DNA of 34,735 nucleotides, taken from NCBI GenBank assembly GCA_030765125.1, contig JAVCDD010000287.1, positions 1-34,735 on the forward strand, read 5' to 3'. The position numbers and the translations under genes are program-made. The stretch comes from Candidatus Hatepunaea meridiana (GTDB lineage: Bacteria > Electryoneota > AABM5-125-24 > Hatepunaeales > Hatepunaeaceae). The notes below the pieces were generated by a model. That model saw nothing but the letters and a program-made list of their open reading frames with translations. It was not told the DNA's origin and ran no database searches. Every line of letters starts with the position of its first letter. The stretch's first letter is position 1. Positions 1-8,141 of the stretch are shown here, piece after piece.

Positions 1-112
1 CCGCGAAGGCGGGAATCCAGATAACTTATTGTTTCTCCTGGATTCCCGCCTTCGCGGGAATGACAAAAAGGGGTTAATATCCAGTAAAATGATGGTTTTC
101 GGTCAGACACTA
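1..112. repeat. Palindromic repeat element at left window end
   Basis: Two 20-base arms at 1-20 and 38-57 are perfect reverse complements around a 17-base spacer. They contain the core GGAATCCAG / CTGGATTCCC. The element continues to 112, and bases 1-112 are the exact reverse complement of 34610-34721. The core is shared with the elements at 3984-4117, 13358-13490 and 17666-17818. It resembles REP/dRS3-like or MITE-like palindromes; no transposase is encoded nearby. Any short reading frame across it is not credible as a gene. Confidence 0.9.
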
Positions 113-357
113 CTTAACAAAGTAATGCTAATTACTAACTTAATTTCTGTTAATCCTCAATATAGATATAATTTTATCACACAAAAAACAACTTTTCTTA
201 TTTATTACCTTTACATAATACGTTAATGAGGTTATATTTATTTAATTAGAGCATTGTAAATTTAAACTTACTGAAAAATGAGTAAAAAATACTCAACATA
301 CCAATAACTGCTGGTATGAACATACGGTCCTCATAAGTATTAAGAATGGAGAGAAAT
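113..357 (+). promoter_or_regulatory. AT-rich leader of the secreted beta-helix gene
   Basis: This gene-free stretch is strongly AT-rich. Close to the gene it has two small inverted repeats: GAGTA/TACTC at 280-294 and CATACC/GGTATG at 297-318. The Shine-Dalgarno GGAGAG at 348-353 lies just before the ATG at 358, which is why the ATG at 346 is not chosen as the start. No canonical promoter is recognised with confidence. Confidence 0.4.
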
Positions 358-3078
358 ATGAAAGCAATCCGATTAATCGTCCGGTTATCCTTCCTGCTGA
401 TACTCTGTATTGTACCGGGACTCAACGCAGATATTCTCAATGTTCCCGACGATTACGAAACCATTCAGGCTGCATTAGATGAAGCGTCAAATCAGGATAC
501 AATCCTAATCGCCGATGGAGAGTACACAGGTGAAGACAACGTTAATCTCGATATCGGTCAGGAATTAGTCATTATGTCTGAAAATGGTCCGGAAGAATGC
601 ATCATTGACTGCGAAGACACTGATTCTACCAAAGCCTTCAATCTGTCTCGCGAAGCTACCATCGTTGGTTTAACAATCACAGGCGGTACTGCCGGAGCCA
701 TCCATATCCAGAATGTTGAAGGATTTACCGTCCGTAATTGTGTTATCCATTCGAACTTGATGGATGATGTTAACATATCAGGAGGCGGAATTTCTGCAAG
801 CGCTTCATCCGGCTTGATAGAACAGTGTATCTTTACAGATAATGAAGGCGTGGCTTCCGGTATTGGTTTGTTTATTAGCGATGGTCAAATCGAAGTTAAT
901 AATTGCATTTTCACCGGCAACATTGCTGATCGGTTCGGTGGTGGTATCCTGATTACAGTGAATTCCAATTGCCAGATTACAAACTGCATATTCAACGGGA
1001 ACAGCGCAGGCATTGATGGTGGCGGTATAGCTATATCACAAACCTGCGAAGCGTTAGTCGCATTCTGTACCTTTGTAAACAACGAAGCCGGTCTTAACGT
1101 TGATAACGGTATGGGCGGAGGTTTTTACAAAGGTTCAAACTCCAACCCTGAAATAATCAACTGCATCTTCTGGGGTAATGAAGCAGACATCGGCAACCAG
1201 ATATACGCCCAGGATAACGGTGGTGAGATCACTATCAACTATTGCGATGTCGAAGGCGGGGTTAATGAGGAAGACCTTTGGGACGGTGAAGAGATAATGG
1301 ACGAGGACCCGCTGCTGTGTGAGGGGCGTGAGCCGGATTGGGGACTTGACGGCTACTTCCTCGATGCCGACGGCCCCTGCATTGACGCTGGCAGCGATAC
1401 AGCCGACGAACTCGGCATGAATGAATTCACAACTCAAGGTGATCTTTCCCCAGATGAAGATGATGCCGATCTCGGTTACCATTACGACTTGAGCTTCTTC
1501 CAGGCAACCGGATCCATCGAAGGTTATGTTCGATGTGTTGAAACAGGCGATGCTATTGAAGGCGCTGTCATTACTACTTCTAACAATGAAACAGCCGAAA
1601 CCAATGAATGGGGATATTGGTTAATCGAGGTTGTATCTGCTGAAAGGGAATTTGACATTACCGCTTCAGCAGCCGGTTATAACGATTCAACCCTTGTCGA
1701 CCAAATAATCGAAGAAGACGAAGAGCTCGAAATCAATTTCGGACTCTTACACCCCGTGTTCTCAATTAATCCCGAAGAATTTACATCCGAAATCACTCAA
1801 GGTGATTCATTATCTTATGAGCTGACAATATCCAACAACGGCAACGGCCCACTTGATTGGTCGGTAGAAAAACACCCGCCAGGCGATCAGGGTTATGAAG
1901 CCTGGGAACTGAGACGCTCATATAATGTCAGCGAAATCACGGAAGACAGCCGCCTCGAAGGCGCAATGTTTAACGGTGAATATTTCTATGTATGCGGCGC
2001 TAATCAAACAGGAAATGATGACGGTGAAAACCTGATCTATGCAATTGACAGAGACGGTGCTTTGGTTGATACTTTCGAGCAGATCGGTAATGCTCGCAAC
2101 GGTATGAAAGACCTTGCATGGGATGGCGAGTTAATCTGGGGATCCGGAGAACGGAACGTTTATGCCTTCACCACTGAAGGTAATCCTGCAAATCAGTGGA
2201 TCGGACCCTTCAATTCAAACCAGGCTCTTGCCTGGGACTCAGATAATGAATTACTTTGGATTTCATCCATTACCGGCAATAATATCAGCGGCTATGACCG
2301 GGAAGGCAACCTCATCAGTGAAATCAGCCGCCACGACCTGCGTGTCTATGGTTTGGCGTATTGGCCCAATGATCCGGATGGATACCCACTTTACGTGCTC
2401 CATAGCGAAGGCGGTTCAGGACAATCCGTCTCTAAGATTGATCCGGGTGAAAATGAGGTTATTAACATAGGAAATATAGGAGATGAAAATGACCGTCCCG
2501 GTGGAACGTTCATATCCAACCTCTTCGACGGCTATAGCTGGGTATTTATGAACCTCGCCAACGCCGGATCCGACGACCGCCTGGACTTATGGCATCTTTC
2601 CACAAACTTGTCCTGGGTGCAAATAGAACCTGTTGAAGGAACTATTATACCTGACGATTCCCAGGAAATTGCCGTTGATTTCGACGTAGCTGATTTCCAA
2701 CCTGATACATTGGAATGCGACATCGTCTTTACTCACATCAGCGGAGAAACAATAGTCCACGTTACTATAATCATCCAGGTAAATACCATAGGCAGCCAGC
2801 CTGCAATAACACCTGTTAATTTTGCTATTACTGACGTTTACCCCAACCCATTCAACTCAACTGCCGTAATCAAATACAGTTTACCTGCGGATACTTGGGT
2901 TACAGTCAAGCTGTATGATATCAACGGGCGCGAGGTATCAACTCTGATTCAACAACATCAATCAATGGGAAGTCATAATATTAGCTTGGATGGTTCCATT
3001 CTTCCCGCTGGTGTTTACCTATGCAAGCTTGAGGCTTTTGAGAAATCCTCAATTAGAAAAATTATACTTGTAAAATAA
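358..3078 (+). CDS. Secreted beta-helix protein with type IX sorting domain
   Basis: A 906-residue exported protein of unknown substrate. Residues 1-24 are a signal peptide (basic start, LLILCIVPGLNA, then D25). Residues about 30-345 form a right-handed parallel beta-helix of the pectate-lyase type, with recurring coils such as NCIFTGN and NCIFNGN followed by glycine-rich GGGI. Residues about 385-450 look like a carboxypeptidase-regulatory-like domain (GSIEGYVRC). From about 467 there is a BACON-like beta-sandwich (TISNNGNGPLDWSV), then a propeller-like region rich in GELIWG and AWDSDNELLW. Residues about 826-906 are a type A T9SS sorting domain (YPNPFNSTAVIKYSLP, VKLYDINGRE, LPAGVYLCKL). It is therefore probably moved by Sec and then T9SS to the cell surface or medium. 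The start is set by GGAGAG before the second ATG. A terminator follows at 3102. Confidence 0.85.
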   Translation: MKAIRLIVRLSFLLILCIVPGLNADILNVPDDYETIQAALDEASNQDTILIADGEYTGEDNVNLDIGQELVIMSENGPEECIIDCEDTDSTKAFNLSREATIVGLTITGGTAGAIHIQNVEGFTVRNCVIHSNLMDDVNISGGGISASASSGLIEQCIFTDNEGVASGIGLFISDGQIEVNNCIFTGNIADRFGGGILITVNSNCQITNCIFNGNSAGIDGGGIAISQTCEALVAFCTFVNNEAGLNVDNGMGGGFYKGSNSNPEIINCIFWGNEADIGNQIYAQDNGGEITINYCDVEGGVNEEDLWDGEEIMDEDPLLCEGREPDWGLDGYFLDADGPCIDAGSDTADELGMNEFTTQGDLSPDEDDADLGYHYDLSFFQATGSIEGYVRCVETGDAIEGAVITTSNNETAETNEWGYWLIEVVSAEREFDITASAAGYNDSTLVDQIIEEDEELEINFGLLHPVFSINPEEFTSEITQGDSLSYELTISNNGNGPLDWSVEKHPPGDQGYEAWELRRSYNVSEITEDSRLEGAMFNGEYFYVCGANQTGNDDGENLIYAIDRDGALVDTFEQIGNARNGMKDLAWDGELIWGSGERNVYAFTTEGNPANQWIGPFNSNQALAWDSDNELLWISSITGNNISGYDREGNLISEISRHDLRVYGLAYWPNDPDGYPLYVLHSEGGSGQSVSKIDPGENEVINIGNIGDENDRPGGTFISNLFDGYSWVFMNLANAGSDDRLDLWHLSTNLSWVQIEPVEGTIIPDDSQEIAVDFDVADFQPDTLECDIVFTHISGETIVHVTIIIQVNTIGSQPAITPVNFAITDVYPNPFNSTAVIKYSLPADTWVTVKLYDINGREVSTLIQQHQSMGSHNISLDGSILPAGVYLCKLEAFEKSSIRKIILVK

Positions 3079-3101
3079 ATGCACTCAACTTTAATATAGA
3101 T

Positions 3102-3138
3102 AAAGCCCTCTTGACTTTGTTTAAGAGGGCTTTACTTT
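3102..3138 (+). terminator. Rho-independent terminator after the T9SS-protein gene
   Basis: An 11-base perfect stem, AAAGCCCTCTT at 3102-3112 and AAGAGGGCTTT at 3123-3133, encloses a 10-base loop and is followed by ACTTTT. It begins 24 bases after the stop codon. It also shows that the upstream in-frame start at 3111 for the next gene lies inside a terminator and is not used. Confidence 0.8.
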
Positions 3139-3164
3139 TGAGAGTTATAAACTTACCTTATAGA

Positions 3165-3914
3165 ATGCTCACCGACGCACACGCACACATAAACGACCCG
3201 GTCTTCGATGATGACAGATCAGAGGTTTTAAAACGGGCTTATGACGCCGGGATCACGTCCATTATCGCAGTCAGCGAAACGCTTGCTGATTGCCACAAAA
3301 ACCTCGAATTATCAAACATTCATCCCGAAATCTGTCCGGCAGCGGGTCTATACCCAACTATACTCGATCTCGAACAAGCTGAAGCGATTGAAGAATTCAT
3401 AAGGCTCAATTGTCAGAAACTAATCGCTATCGGTGAAGTCGGTCTGGATTTCTGGAAAATCCAGGATGAAGCCGAACGCGAGTTGCAACGAGAGATATTT
3501 CACCGCTTTATCACCCTTAGTATTGAACTGAACATCCCCTTGAACATACATTCCCGTTCAGCCGGTAGACATACTATCAATATGCTACTCAAAGCAGATG
3601 CAAAACGAGTCCTCCTACACGCCTTTGATGCCAAGGCTTCCACAGCTATGCCGGCGGTTGAAGCTGGTTATTACTTTTCAATACCACCTTCAATAATCCG
3701 GTCACGGCAAAAACAAAAGTTAGTGAAACAACTCCCGCTTTCAAATATTCTACTCGAAACCGACAGCCCCGTGCTTGGTCCCGACCCAAGCCAGCGCAAC
3801 GAACCGGCAAATCTTACTATCTCGCTTAAAACAATTGCTGAATTGAAAGGAATTAGTGAAACTGAAGTCAAAGAAGCTGTAACCGATAATTGTAAGAAAC
3901 TGTTTCTTATTTAA
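3165..3914 (+). CDS. TatD family metal-dependent hydrolase
   Basis: A 249-residue TIM-barrel deoxyribonuclease of the TatD/YcfH/YabD family, slightly short for a group usually near 255-265. Metal ligands are visible in the expected order: H6 and H8 in TDAHAHIND, E91 in GEVGLDF, H129 in NIHSR, H152 in LHAFD and D200 in LETDSP. The family hydrolyses DNA ends and is linked to repair or quality control; the exact substrate here is not known. The ATG at 3165 is preferred because the conserved beta-strand starts at once and the longer frame begins inside the terminator. The Shine-Dalgarno is weak. A palindromic repeat follows the gene. Confidence 0.9.
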   Translation: MLTDAHAHINDPVFDDDRSEVLKRAYDAGITSIIAVSETLADCHKNLELSNIHPEICPAAGLYPTILDLEQAEAIEEFIRLNCQKLIAIGEVGLDFWKIQDEAERELQREIFHRFITLSIELNIPLNIHSRSAGRHTINMLLKADAKRVLLHAFDAKASTAMPAVEAGYYFSIPPSIIRSRQKQKLVKQLPLSNILLETDSPVLGPDPSQRNEPANLTISLKTIAELKGISETEVKEAVTDNCKKLFLI

Positions 3915-3983
3915 GCATCACCTTTAAAAACGGTGGTGTTCCCTTGATAGGTGTCTCCTTATAACTGTTAGGAGTATCCCTTC

Positions 3984-4117
3984 ACTGTCATTCCCGTGAA
4001 GACGGGAATCCAGTTTAAAGTTTAAATTATTCATTCTATTGATAATTCAATATGTTAGTGAAGTTGGCTAAGGCGGAGACTCTCAATCTGGATTCCCGTC
4101 TTCACGGGAATGACAGT
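3984..4117. repeat. Palindromic REP/MITE-like element
   Basis: Thirty-base arms at 3984-4013 and 4088-4117 are perfect reverse complements around a 74-base AT-rich spacer. Each arm is itself a small hairpin (TTCCCGTGAAGACGGGAA). This is a variant of the CCCGCGAAGGCGGG core found elsewhere here. The surrounding 3915-4280 has no gene; a further small hairpin (GCTTCAG/CTGAAGC) lies near 4233-4254. Confidence 0.9.
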
Positions 4118-4280
4118 AATCGAACGTATTTAACAACTATACAGGGACATTATTTAGAACTCAGATTAGAACCAATTAGTTAGACTCCATTGACAGTTAT
4201 GATTATTATTGGTATATTCAGTTTAGAGTCCAAGCTTCAGCTTGTCTTCTGAAGCATACAATCTATCATTAATAGAAATA

Positions 4281-5255
4281 ATGGCAAAATTAATAAAAAT
4301 CCTGTCCATCGACGGTGGCGGTATTCGCGGTATCATTCCTGCGGTTATTCTGTCTGAAATTGAAAAACGTACCGGAAAACGTGTGTCAGAACTGTTCAAT
4401 CTGATTGCCGGAACTTCCTCAGGCGGAATAATTGCTTTGGCGCTGGTCAAACCGGATGAAGACGCTAAACCCCAGTTTGAAGCAAGTGAATTAATAACTC
4501 TATTCGAAAAGAACGGCGAAAGGATATTTTCTCAGTCGTTTAAGCAAAAAATACAGCCTTTCAGTCGTTATACGGAAGTTAAATACCTCTCTGAAGGAAT
4601 TGAATCCGTTTTCGAGGAATACTTCGGATCCACCCGCCTCAAGGACGTTCTCGGTGACGTATTGGTAACAAGCTACGACTTTGAACGGCAGCGACCTGTC
4701 TTCTTCAAGAGTTCGCGCGCCCGAAACGAACCCGATCATGACTTCTTTATGAAGGACGCCGCCCGGGCAACATCCGCCGTGCCCGCATACTTTGAACCCT
4801 TTAAACTGGAAATGGAAAATGGAGAGGATTACTATGCACTGATTGACGGCTTAATCTTCGCAGGCAATCCAACGTTATGCGCGTATGCTGAAGCAAAATG
4901 TAAATATCCGGGAACTCGCGATTTTATGGTTGTCTCGCTCGGAACAGGTAAAGCCAAGCATCGTCAGATATTCGATGAAGTCAAGGAATGGGGTACGGTT
5001 CAGTGGGGTCGCAATATACTGGACATGTTGCTGCACGGCACAAGCGTAACTGTAGATTACCAGATGCGGCAGCTCATCCCCGCCTCCAGCCGTTCAAGCC
5101 GGTACTACCGCTTCCAGACCAAAATCGACAAAGAAAACGAACAGATGGATGACACCGATCCGGCTAATATTCGTACTCTCAAACTGCTTGGTGAAGAATT
5201 GATTCGTGAAAACAATGCGATGCTGGATGAGTTATGTGAATTACTAACAAAATGA
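4281..5255 (+). CDS. Patatin-like phospholipase
   Basis: A 324-residue patatin-fold acyl hydrolase, probably cutting acyl chains from phospholipids or neutral lipids. The oxyanion-hole motif DGGGIRG is at residues 11-17, the nucleophile elbow GTSSG at 44-48 gives catalytic S46, and the dyad aspartate is D189 in LIDGL. The usual DGG is DGL here. There is no signal peptide, so it is probably cytoplasmic. The start at 4281 (MAKLIKILSIDGGG) fits the family N-terminus better than the ATG at 4242, which falls within a hairpin. Patatin effectors also occur in CBASS defence (CapV), but no cyclase, HORMA or E1/E2-like gene lies beside it, so a housekeeping lipase is the safer reading. Confidence 0.85.
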   Translation: MAKLIKILSIDGGGIRGIIPAVILSEIEKRTGKRVSELFNLIAGTSSGGIIALALVKPDEDAKPQFEASELITLFEKNGERIFSQSFKQKIQPFSRYTEVKYLSEGIESVFEEYFGSTRLKDVLGDVLVTSYDFERQRPVFFKSSRARNEPDHDFFMKDAARATSAVPAYFEPFKLEMENGEDYYALIDGLIFAGNPTLCAYAEAKCKYPGTRDFMVVSLGTGKAKHRQIFDEVKEWGTVQWGRNILDMLLHGTSVTVDYQMRQLIPASSRSSRYYRFQTKIDKENEQMDDTDPANIRTLKLLGEELIRENNAMLDELCELLTK

Positions 5256-5260
5256 TTCTT

Positions 5261-5311
5261 AACCACAGATTTAACAGATTTAACTCTGCACTCTCTGCGC
5301 CCTCTGCGGTA
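5261..5311 (+). repeat. CTCTGCG-type leader repeat upstream of citDE
   Basis: The sequence contains CCACAGATTTAACAGATT, then CTCTGCG, CCCTCTGCGGT and A-rich DNA, ending about 20 bases before the ATG of citDE. AAGGA lies between it and the start. It has the same orientation relative to the downstream gene as the copies upstream of recA, three mntA genes and others. Confidence 0.75.
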
Positions 5312-5330
5312 GAAAACATAAGGAACAACA

Positions 5331-6539
5331 ATGCCAAACCCTTCCCACGCCGGTAGAAAAGGCGATAATATCCGCTCTGACTGCTGGGTTTCGTTTGAAT
5401 CGGTTACATCCGGTGGATTTAATATTTCAGTCCGGAGCAAGGTGGAATCGATGTATGGCGATTCAATTATGGAATTATGCCGGAGCGTTCTTGCCGGTCT
5501 GGGTGTGAATAACGCTCGACTGGAACTTCAGGACTACGGCGCGCTTCCGTTCACAATCGCTGCTCGGATCGAAACCGCAGTCAGACGAGCTGGATTGAAG
5601 TCACATCAATGCCTGCCGGAAATGAAAGAACACTCCAGGTATCCAACCACTCGCGATAGATTCCGTCGTTCAAGATTATATCTACCGGGCAATGATCCCA
5701 AGCTGTTCATAAACGCCGGACTGCATAAACCGGATGGCATTATCCTTGATTTGGAAGACTCCGTTGCTCCAAAAGAAAAAGACGCCGCGCGAATAATCGT
5801 CCGCAATGCACTTCGCCAGGTGAATTTCTACGGAGCTGAGCGGATGGTTCGCATTAATCAAGGGAATAGCGGCTTGGGTGACCTGATGTGGACGATCCCC
5901 CACAACGTCCACGTCATCCTCATCCCCAAGGTTGAAAAACCGGAGCAGGTCATTAACGTTGACAGCGCCATCAAAGCCATTGCCAGAAAAACCAGGCTTA
6001 AGGAAACCGTCTACCTGATGCCGATAATCGAGTCAGCAATGGGCGGATTAGAAGCATACCGCATAGCCACAGCCTCAGAAAACATCGTAGCATTAGCGCT
6101 CGGTCTTGAAGACTACACCGCTGATATCGGCACGCAGCGCACCAACGAAGGACGCGAGAGCTTCTGGCTCCGTTCGATCATAGTCAACGCAGCCCGCGCC
6201 GCAGGAATCCAACCGATTGACACGGTATTCTCCGATGTCAGCGATATGGAGGGATTACGCGCGAGCGTCATCGAAGCCAAATCACTCGGTTTTGACGGCA
6301 AAGGCTGCATCCACCCCCGCCAGATAGCCGAGGTTCACAAAGCCTTCGCGCCTTCCGAAACAGAAATCAGCAGGGCAAAGAAAATCGTCCTTGCATTCGA
6401 CAAGGCAGAAAAGGAAGGACTCGGCGTCGTATCCCTTGGAAGCAAAATGATTGACCCGCCGGTAGTGAAGAGAGCGATGAAGACGGTTGAGATGGCGGAG
6501 ACTTTAGGATTATTAGAGAAGAATTGGCGCTCCAACTAA
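5331..6539 (+). CDS. citE: Citrate lyase acyl carrier / beta subunit fusion (CitD-CitE)
   Basis: A 402-residue protein joining two citrate lyase subunits. Residues 1-90 resemble CitD, the acyl carrier that bears a phosphoribosyl-dephospho-CoA arm: VESMYGDSIM and DYGALPFTIAARIE align with the E. coli protein, and S16 in NIRSD is the likely attachment serine, although the usual AGTLES motif is altered. From about residue 110 the chain is a CitE/HpcH TIM barrel (RRSRLYLPGNDPKLF, GIILDLEDSV, ALGLEDYTADIG, GFDGKGCIHPRQ), which splits citryl-thioester into oxaloacetate and acetyl-thioester. The partner CitF lies 7.2 kb downstream on the same strand. The ligase CitC and prosthetic-group genes are not in the window. 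The ATG follows AAGGAACAAC. A fusion is unusual; a domain search should confirm the N-terminal assignment. Confidence 0.82.
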   Translation: MPNPSHAGRKGDNIRSDCWVSFESVTSGGFNISVRSKVESMYGDSIMELCRSVLAGLGVNNARLELQDYGALPFTIAARIETAVRRAGLKSHQCLPEMKEHSRYPTTRDRFRRSRLYLPGNDPKLFINAGLHKPDGIILDLEDSVAPKEKDAARIIVRNALRQVNFYGAERMVRINQGNSGLGDLMWTIPHNVHVILIPKVEKPEQVINVDSAIKAIARKTRLKETVYLMPIIESAMGGLEAYRIATASENIVALALGLEDYTADIGTQRTNEGRESFWLRSIIVNAARAAGIQPIDTVFSDVSDMEGLRASVIEAKSLGFDGKGCIHPRQIAEVHKAFAPSETEISRAKKIVLAFDKAEKEGLGVVSLGSKMIDPPVVKRAMKTVEMAETLGLLEKNWRSN

Positions 6540-6543
6540 AATC

Positions 6544-6569
6544 AGTAGATGCGACACTCCTGTCGCATA
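6544..6569. repeat. ATGCGACA/TGTCGCAT hairpin repeat
   Basis: AGTAGATGCGACA, CTCC, TGTCGCATA forms a short hairpin five bases after the citDE stop. Near-identical copies lie at 17576-17603 and, inverted, at 27829-27854 immediately after the thpR stop. Confidence 0.8.
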
Positions 6570-6676
6570 ATCCGCATAATCCGCATAATCCGCATAATCT
6601 GCATAATCCGCATAATCCGCATAATCTGCATAATCTGCATAATCTGCATAATCTGCGAAATCTGCGTAATCTGCGG
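6564..6676. repeat. 9-bp tandem repeat, about 12.5 copies
   Basis: Unit CGCATAATC alternates with TGCATAATC; the last units decay to TGCGAAATC and TGCGTAATC. The 3' end (ATCTGCGTAATCTGCGG followed by ACAAAAAAA) matches the dispersed leader repeat, so the array looks like an in-place expansion of that repeat. Because the unit is 9 bases every frame stays open and gives tripeptide repeats (HNP, IIR, DYA). These are not considered genes. Confidence 0.95.
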
Positions 6677-6717
6677 ACAAAAAAAATGCGACAAGAACAT
6701 CCGCCACCTTAACGATA

Positions 6718-6747
6718 GACCATTTTGCCGACGTCGGCAAAATGGTC
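6718..6747. promoter_or_regulatory. 30-bp perfect palindrome upstream of dinD
   Basis: GACCATTTTGCCGAC followed directly by its exact reverse complement, with no spacer, centred about 70 bases before the dinD start. A 24/30 match lies inside dinD at 6990-7019. In a DNA-damage-type gene it could be an operator, but it does not match the known E. coli or Bacillus LexA boxes and could equally be a repeat element. Confidence 0.55.
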
Positions 6748-6803
6748 AAAATCATTAAAAAATAAACCTATAACAATCACATTTTTTATTATTGAGGCAT
6801 AAA

Positions 6804-7649
6804 ATGAAATCCGAATTAATGAAATCCCTGACCAGCGAGTTCGAAGGACATTCCAAAAACATCAATGAGATTGATTGCTGGCTGGCAAGAGATCTGCTAA
6901 ATCTACTCGGCTACAGTCAATGGAGGAATTTTGTCCACGTAATAAACAAGGCTAAAACGTCTTGTGAGAAAGCCGGTCACAAGGTAGAGGATCATTTTGC
7001 TGACGTCAGCAATATGATAGAGACAGGTAAAGGCGCCAAACGAGAAATCGAAGATATCCTCTTAACCCGTTACGCCTGTTACCTAATAGCACAAAACGGC
7101 GATCCCCGCAAAGAACAAATCGCCTTCGCCCAAACTTATTTCGCACAGCAAACACGAAGATTTGAAATTCTGAAGGATCAGTTCGAAAAGCGGGAACGGA
7201 TCAAGGCAAGGAAAAAACTTACGATTTCAGAACGCGAGTTATCCGATGTAATCTTTGAAAGAGGAGTTGACGGCGGCGGTTTTGCGCTTATCAGAAGCAA
7301 AGGCGACCAAGCGCTGTTCGGAGGATATTCCACCAGCGATATGAAGCGAATACTCGATGTCCCGAAAAACAGACCGCTGGCTGACTTTCTTCCCACTATT
7401 ACGATCAAGGCAAAGGATTTCGCTAATGAAATAACGGTTTTCAACGTAAAAGAGAATGAGAAAATAATAGGCGCGGTACCGATATCCAAAATCCACGTTC
7501 TTAATAACCAGGAAGTCAGGGATCTACTCATAAAGCGAGGCATCAAACCGGAACAGCTTCCACCGGAAGAGGACGTTCGGAAAGTTGAAAGACATATCAA
7601 ATCGGAAGACAAGAAAAGCCTGGAAAAACCTGAATCATTTAAGGATTAA
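6804..7649 (+). CDS. dinD: DinD-like DNA damage-inducible protein
   Basis: A 281-residue homologue of E. coli DinD (274 residues), a damage-induced protein reported to act on RecA filaments. Conserved blocks include [18 protein letters not shown] near residues 26-43, [11 protein letters not shown] at 59-68 and [13 protein letters not shown] at 89-101, followed by [10 protein letters not shown]. The N-terminal half is a BRO-N-like domain and the C-terminal half is the DinD-specific region ([26 protein letters not shown]). ATG at 6804 follows GAGG at 6794-6797; a TTG at 6792 is possible but would bury that site. RecA is encoded elsewhere in this window. DinD homologues are often on mobile DNA, which fits its place at the start of the island that separates citDE from citF. 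Confidence 0.88.
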   Translation: MKSELMKSLTSEFEGHSKNINEIDCWLARDLLNLLGYSQWRNFVHVINKAKTSCEKAGHKVEDHFADVSNMIETGKGAKREIEDILLTRYACYLIAQNGDPRKEQIAFAQTYFAQQTRRFEILKDQFEKRERIKARKKLTISERELSDVIFERGVDGGGFALIRSKGDQALFGGYSTSDMKRILDVPKNRPLADFLPTITIKAKDFANEITVFNVKENEKIIGAVPISKIHVLNNQEVRDLLIKRGIKPEQLPPEEDVRKVERHIKSEDKKSLEKPESFKD

Positions 7650-7662
7650 CCGACTAATTGAA

Positions 7663-7783
7663 GGGGAGGGGCAGACATTCCTGTCCGCCACCATTGAATT
7701 CAACCGCTGTCAACTCGCTGTCAACCCGCCGCGGTTGACAGCATTACCGGGAGAGCTGCTGTCAGGGCGCCGTCCCTGACAGC
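7663..7783. repeat. Cluster of three short repeat families
   Basis: First GGGGAGGGGCAGACATTCC to 7692, related to copies at 8451-8479 and 31119-31138. Then a GCTGTCAAC/GTTGACAGC palindrome at 7717-7742, whose exact inverted copy is 17837-17862. Then a GCTGTCAGGG/CCCTGACAGC palindrome at 7758-7783, identical to 17637-17662. The cluster starts 14 bases after the dinD stop. Confidence 0.9.
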
Positions 7784-7814
7784 AAGTAATTGTATGCTTT
7801 ATATCCTTTAACCC

Positions 7815-7865
7815 TTGATAAAATGTAAATATTATTGTACATTATATTATACATAATAATGTACA
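7815..7865 (+). promoter_or_regulatory. Promoter/operator of the Phd-RelE operon
   Basis: TGTACATTAT at 7836-7845 and ATAATGTACA at 7856-7865 form a perfect inverted repeat spaced by 10 bases just before the Shine-Dalgarno AGGAG. A possible TTGATA (7815-7820), 17 bases, TACATT promoter overlaps the left arm. This is the layout expected if the antitoxin represses its own operon. Confidence 0.6.
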
Positions 7866-7874
7866 GGAGTAATC

Positions 7875-8141
7875 ATGGAAACCCTGACCGCTACTAATGC
7901 CCGTAACAATTTCGCCGACCTGCTGAAAGAAGCCGAAAGCGAAGTTGTGCAAATCACTCAGCACAACAAGCCTGCCGCGGCGGTGATGTCGTGGGATTAT
8001 TACGAGTCAATGCTGGAGACATTAGAAATACTCAGCGACCCTGAGACAATGCAACAGATCATAAAAGGTGAGCGAGACGTTGAAGCCGGGCGCGTCACTG
8101 ACTGGGATGTGGTGAAGTCACGTTTGATTCCTAAGCAATGA
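7875..8141 (+). CDS. Phd/YefM family antitoxin
   Basis: An 88-residue type II antitoxin. The N-terminal TATNARNNFADLLKEAESE is the Phd/YefM DNA-binding and dimerisation fold, followed by KPAAAVMSWDYYESMLETLE. The C-terminal part is expected to wrap the toxin. ATG at 7875 follows CAGGAGTAATC. The stop codon overlaps the toxin start by four bases (ATGA at 8138-8141), so translation is coupled. It probably represses its own promoter through the inverted repeat at 7836-7865. Confidence 0.92.
   Translation: METLTATNARNNFADLLKEAESEVVQITQHNKPAAAVMSWDYYESMLETLEILSDPETMQQIIKGERDVEAGRVTDWDVVKSRLIPKQ

Noticed and set aside
29..226. Small plus-strand open frame at the left end
   Set aside because: It starts inside the palindromic repeat, has no ribosome-binding site and no recognisable family.
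1135..1482. Minus-strand open frame opposite the secreted protein gene
   Set aside because: It is a shadow of a clear coding region with domain support on the other strand.
3111..3164. Upstream start for the TatD gene
   Set aside because: The extension begins inside a strong terminator hairpin and precedes the conserved family N-terminus.
4281..5255. CBASS effector (CapV-like patatin)
   Set aside because: No cyclic-nucleotide synthase or CBASS accessory gene is adjacent; the patatin fold alone is not enough.
6564..6676. Possible CRISPR array
   Set aside because: The 9-base units are contiguous with no spacers and no cas genes are present.
6513..6755. Open frames on both strands across the 9-bp array, giving HNP, IIR or DYA repeats
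   Set aside because: A 9-base unit without stops keeps every frame open; there is no ribosome-binding site or homology, so these are products of the repeat.
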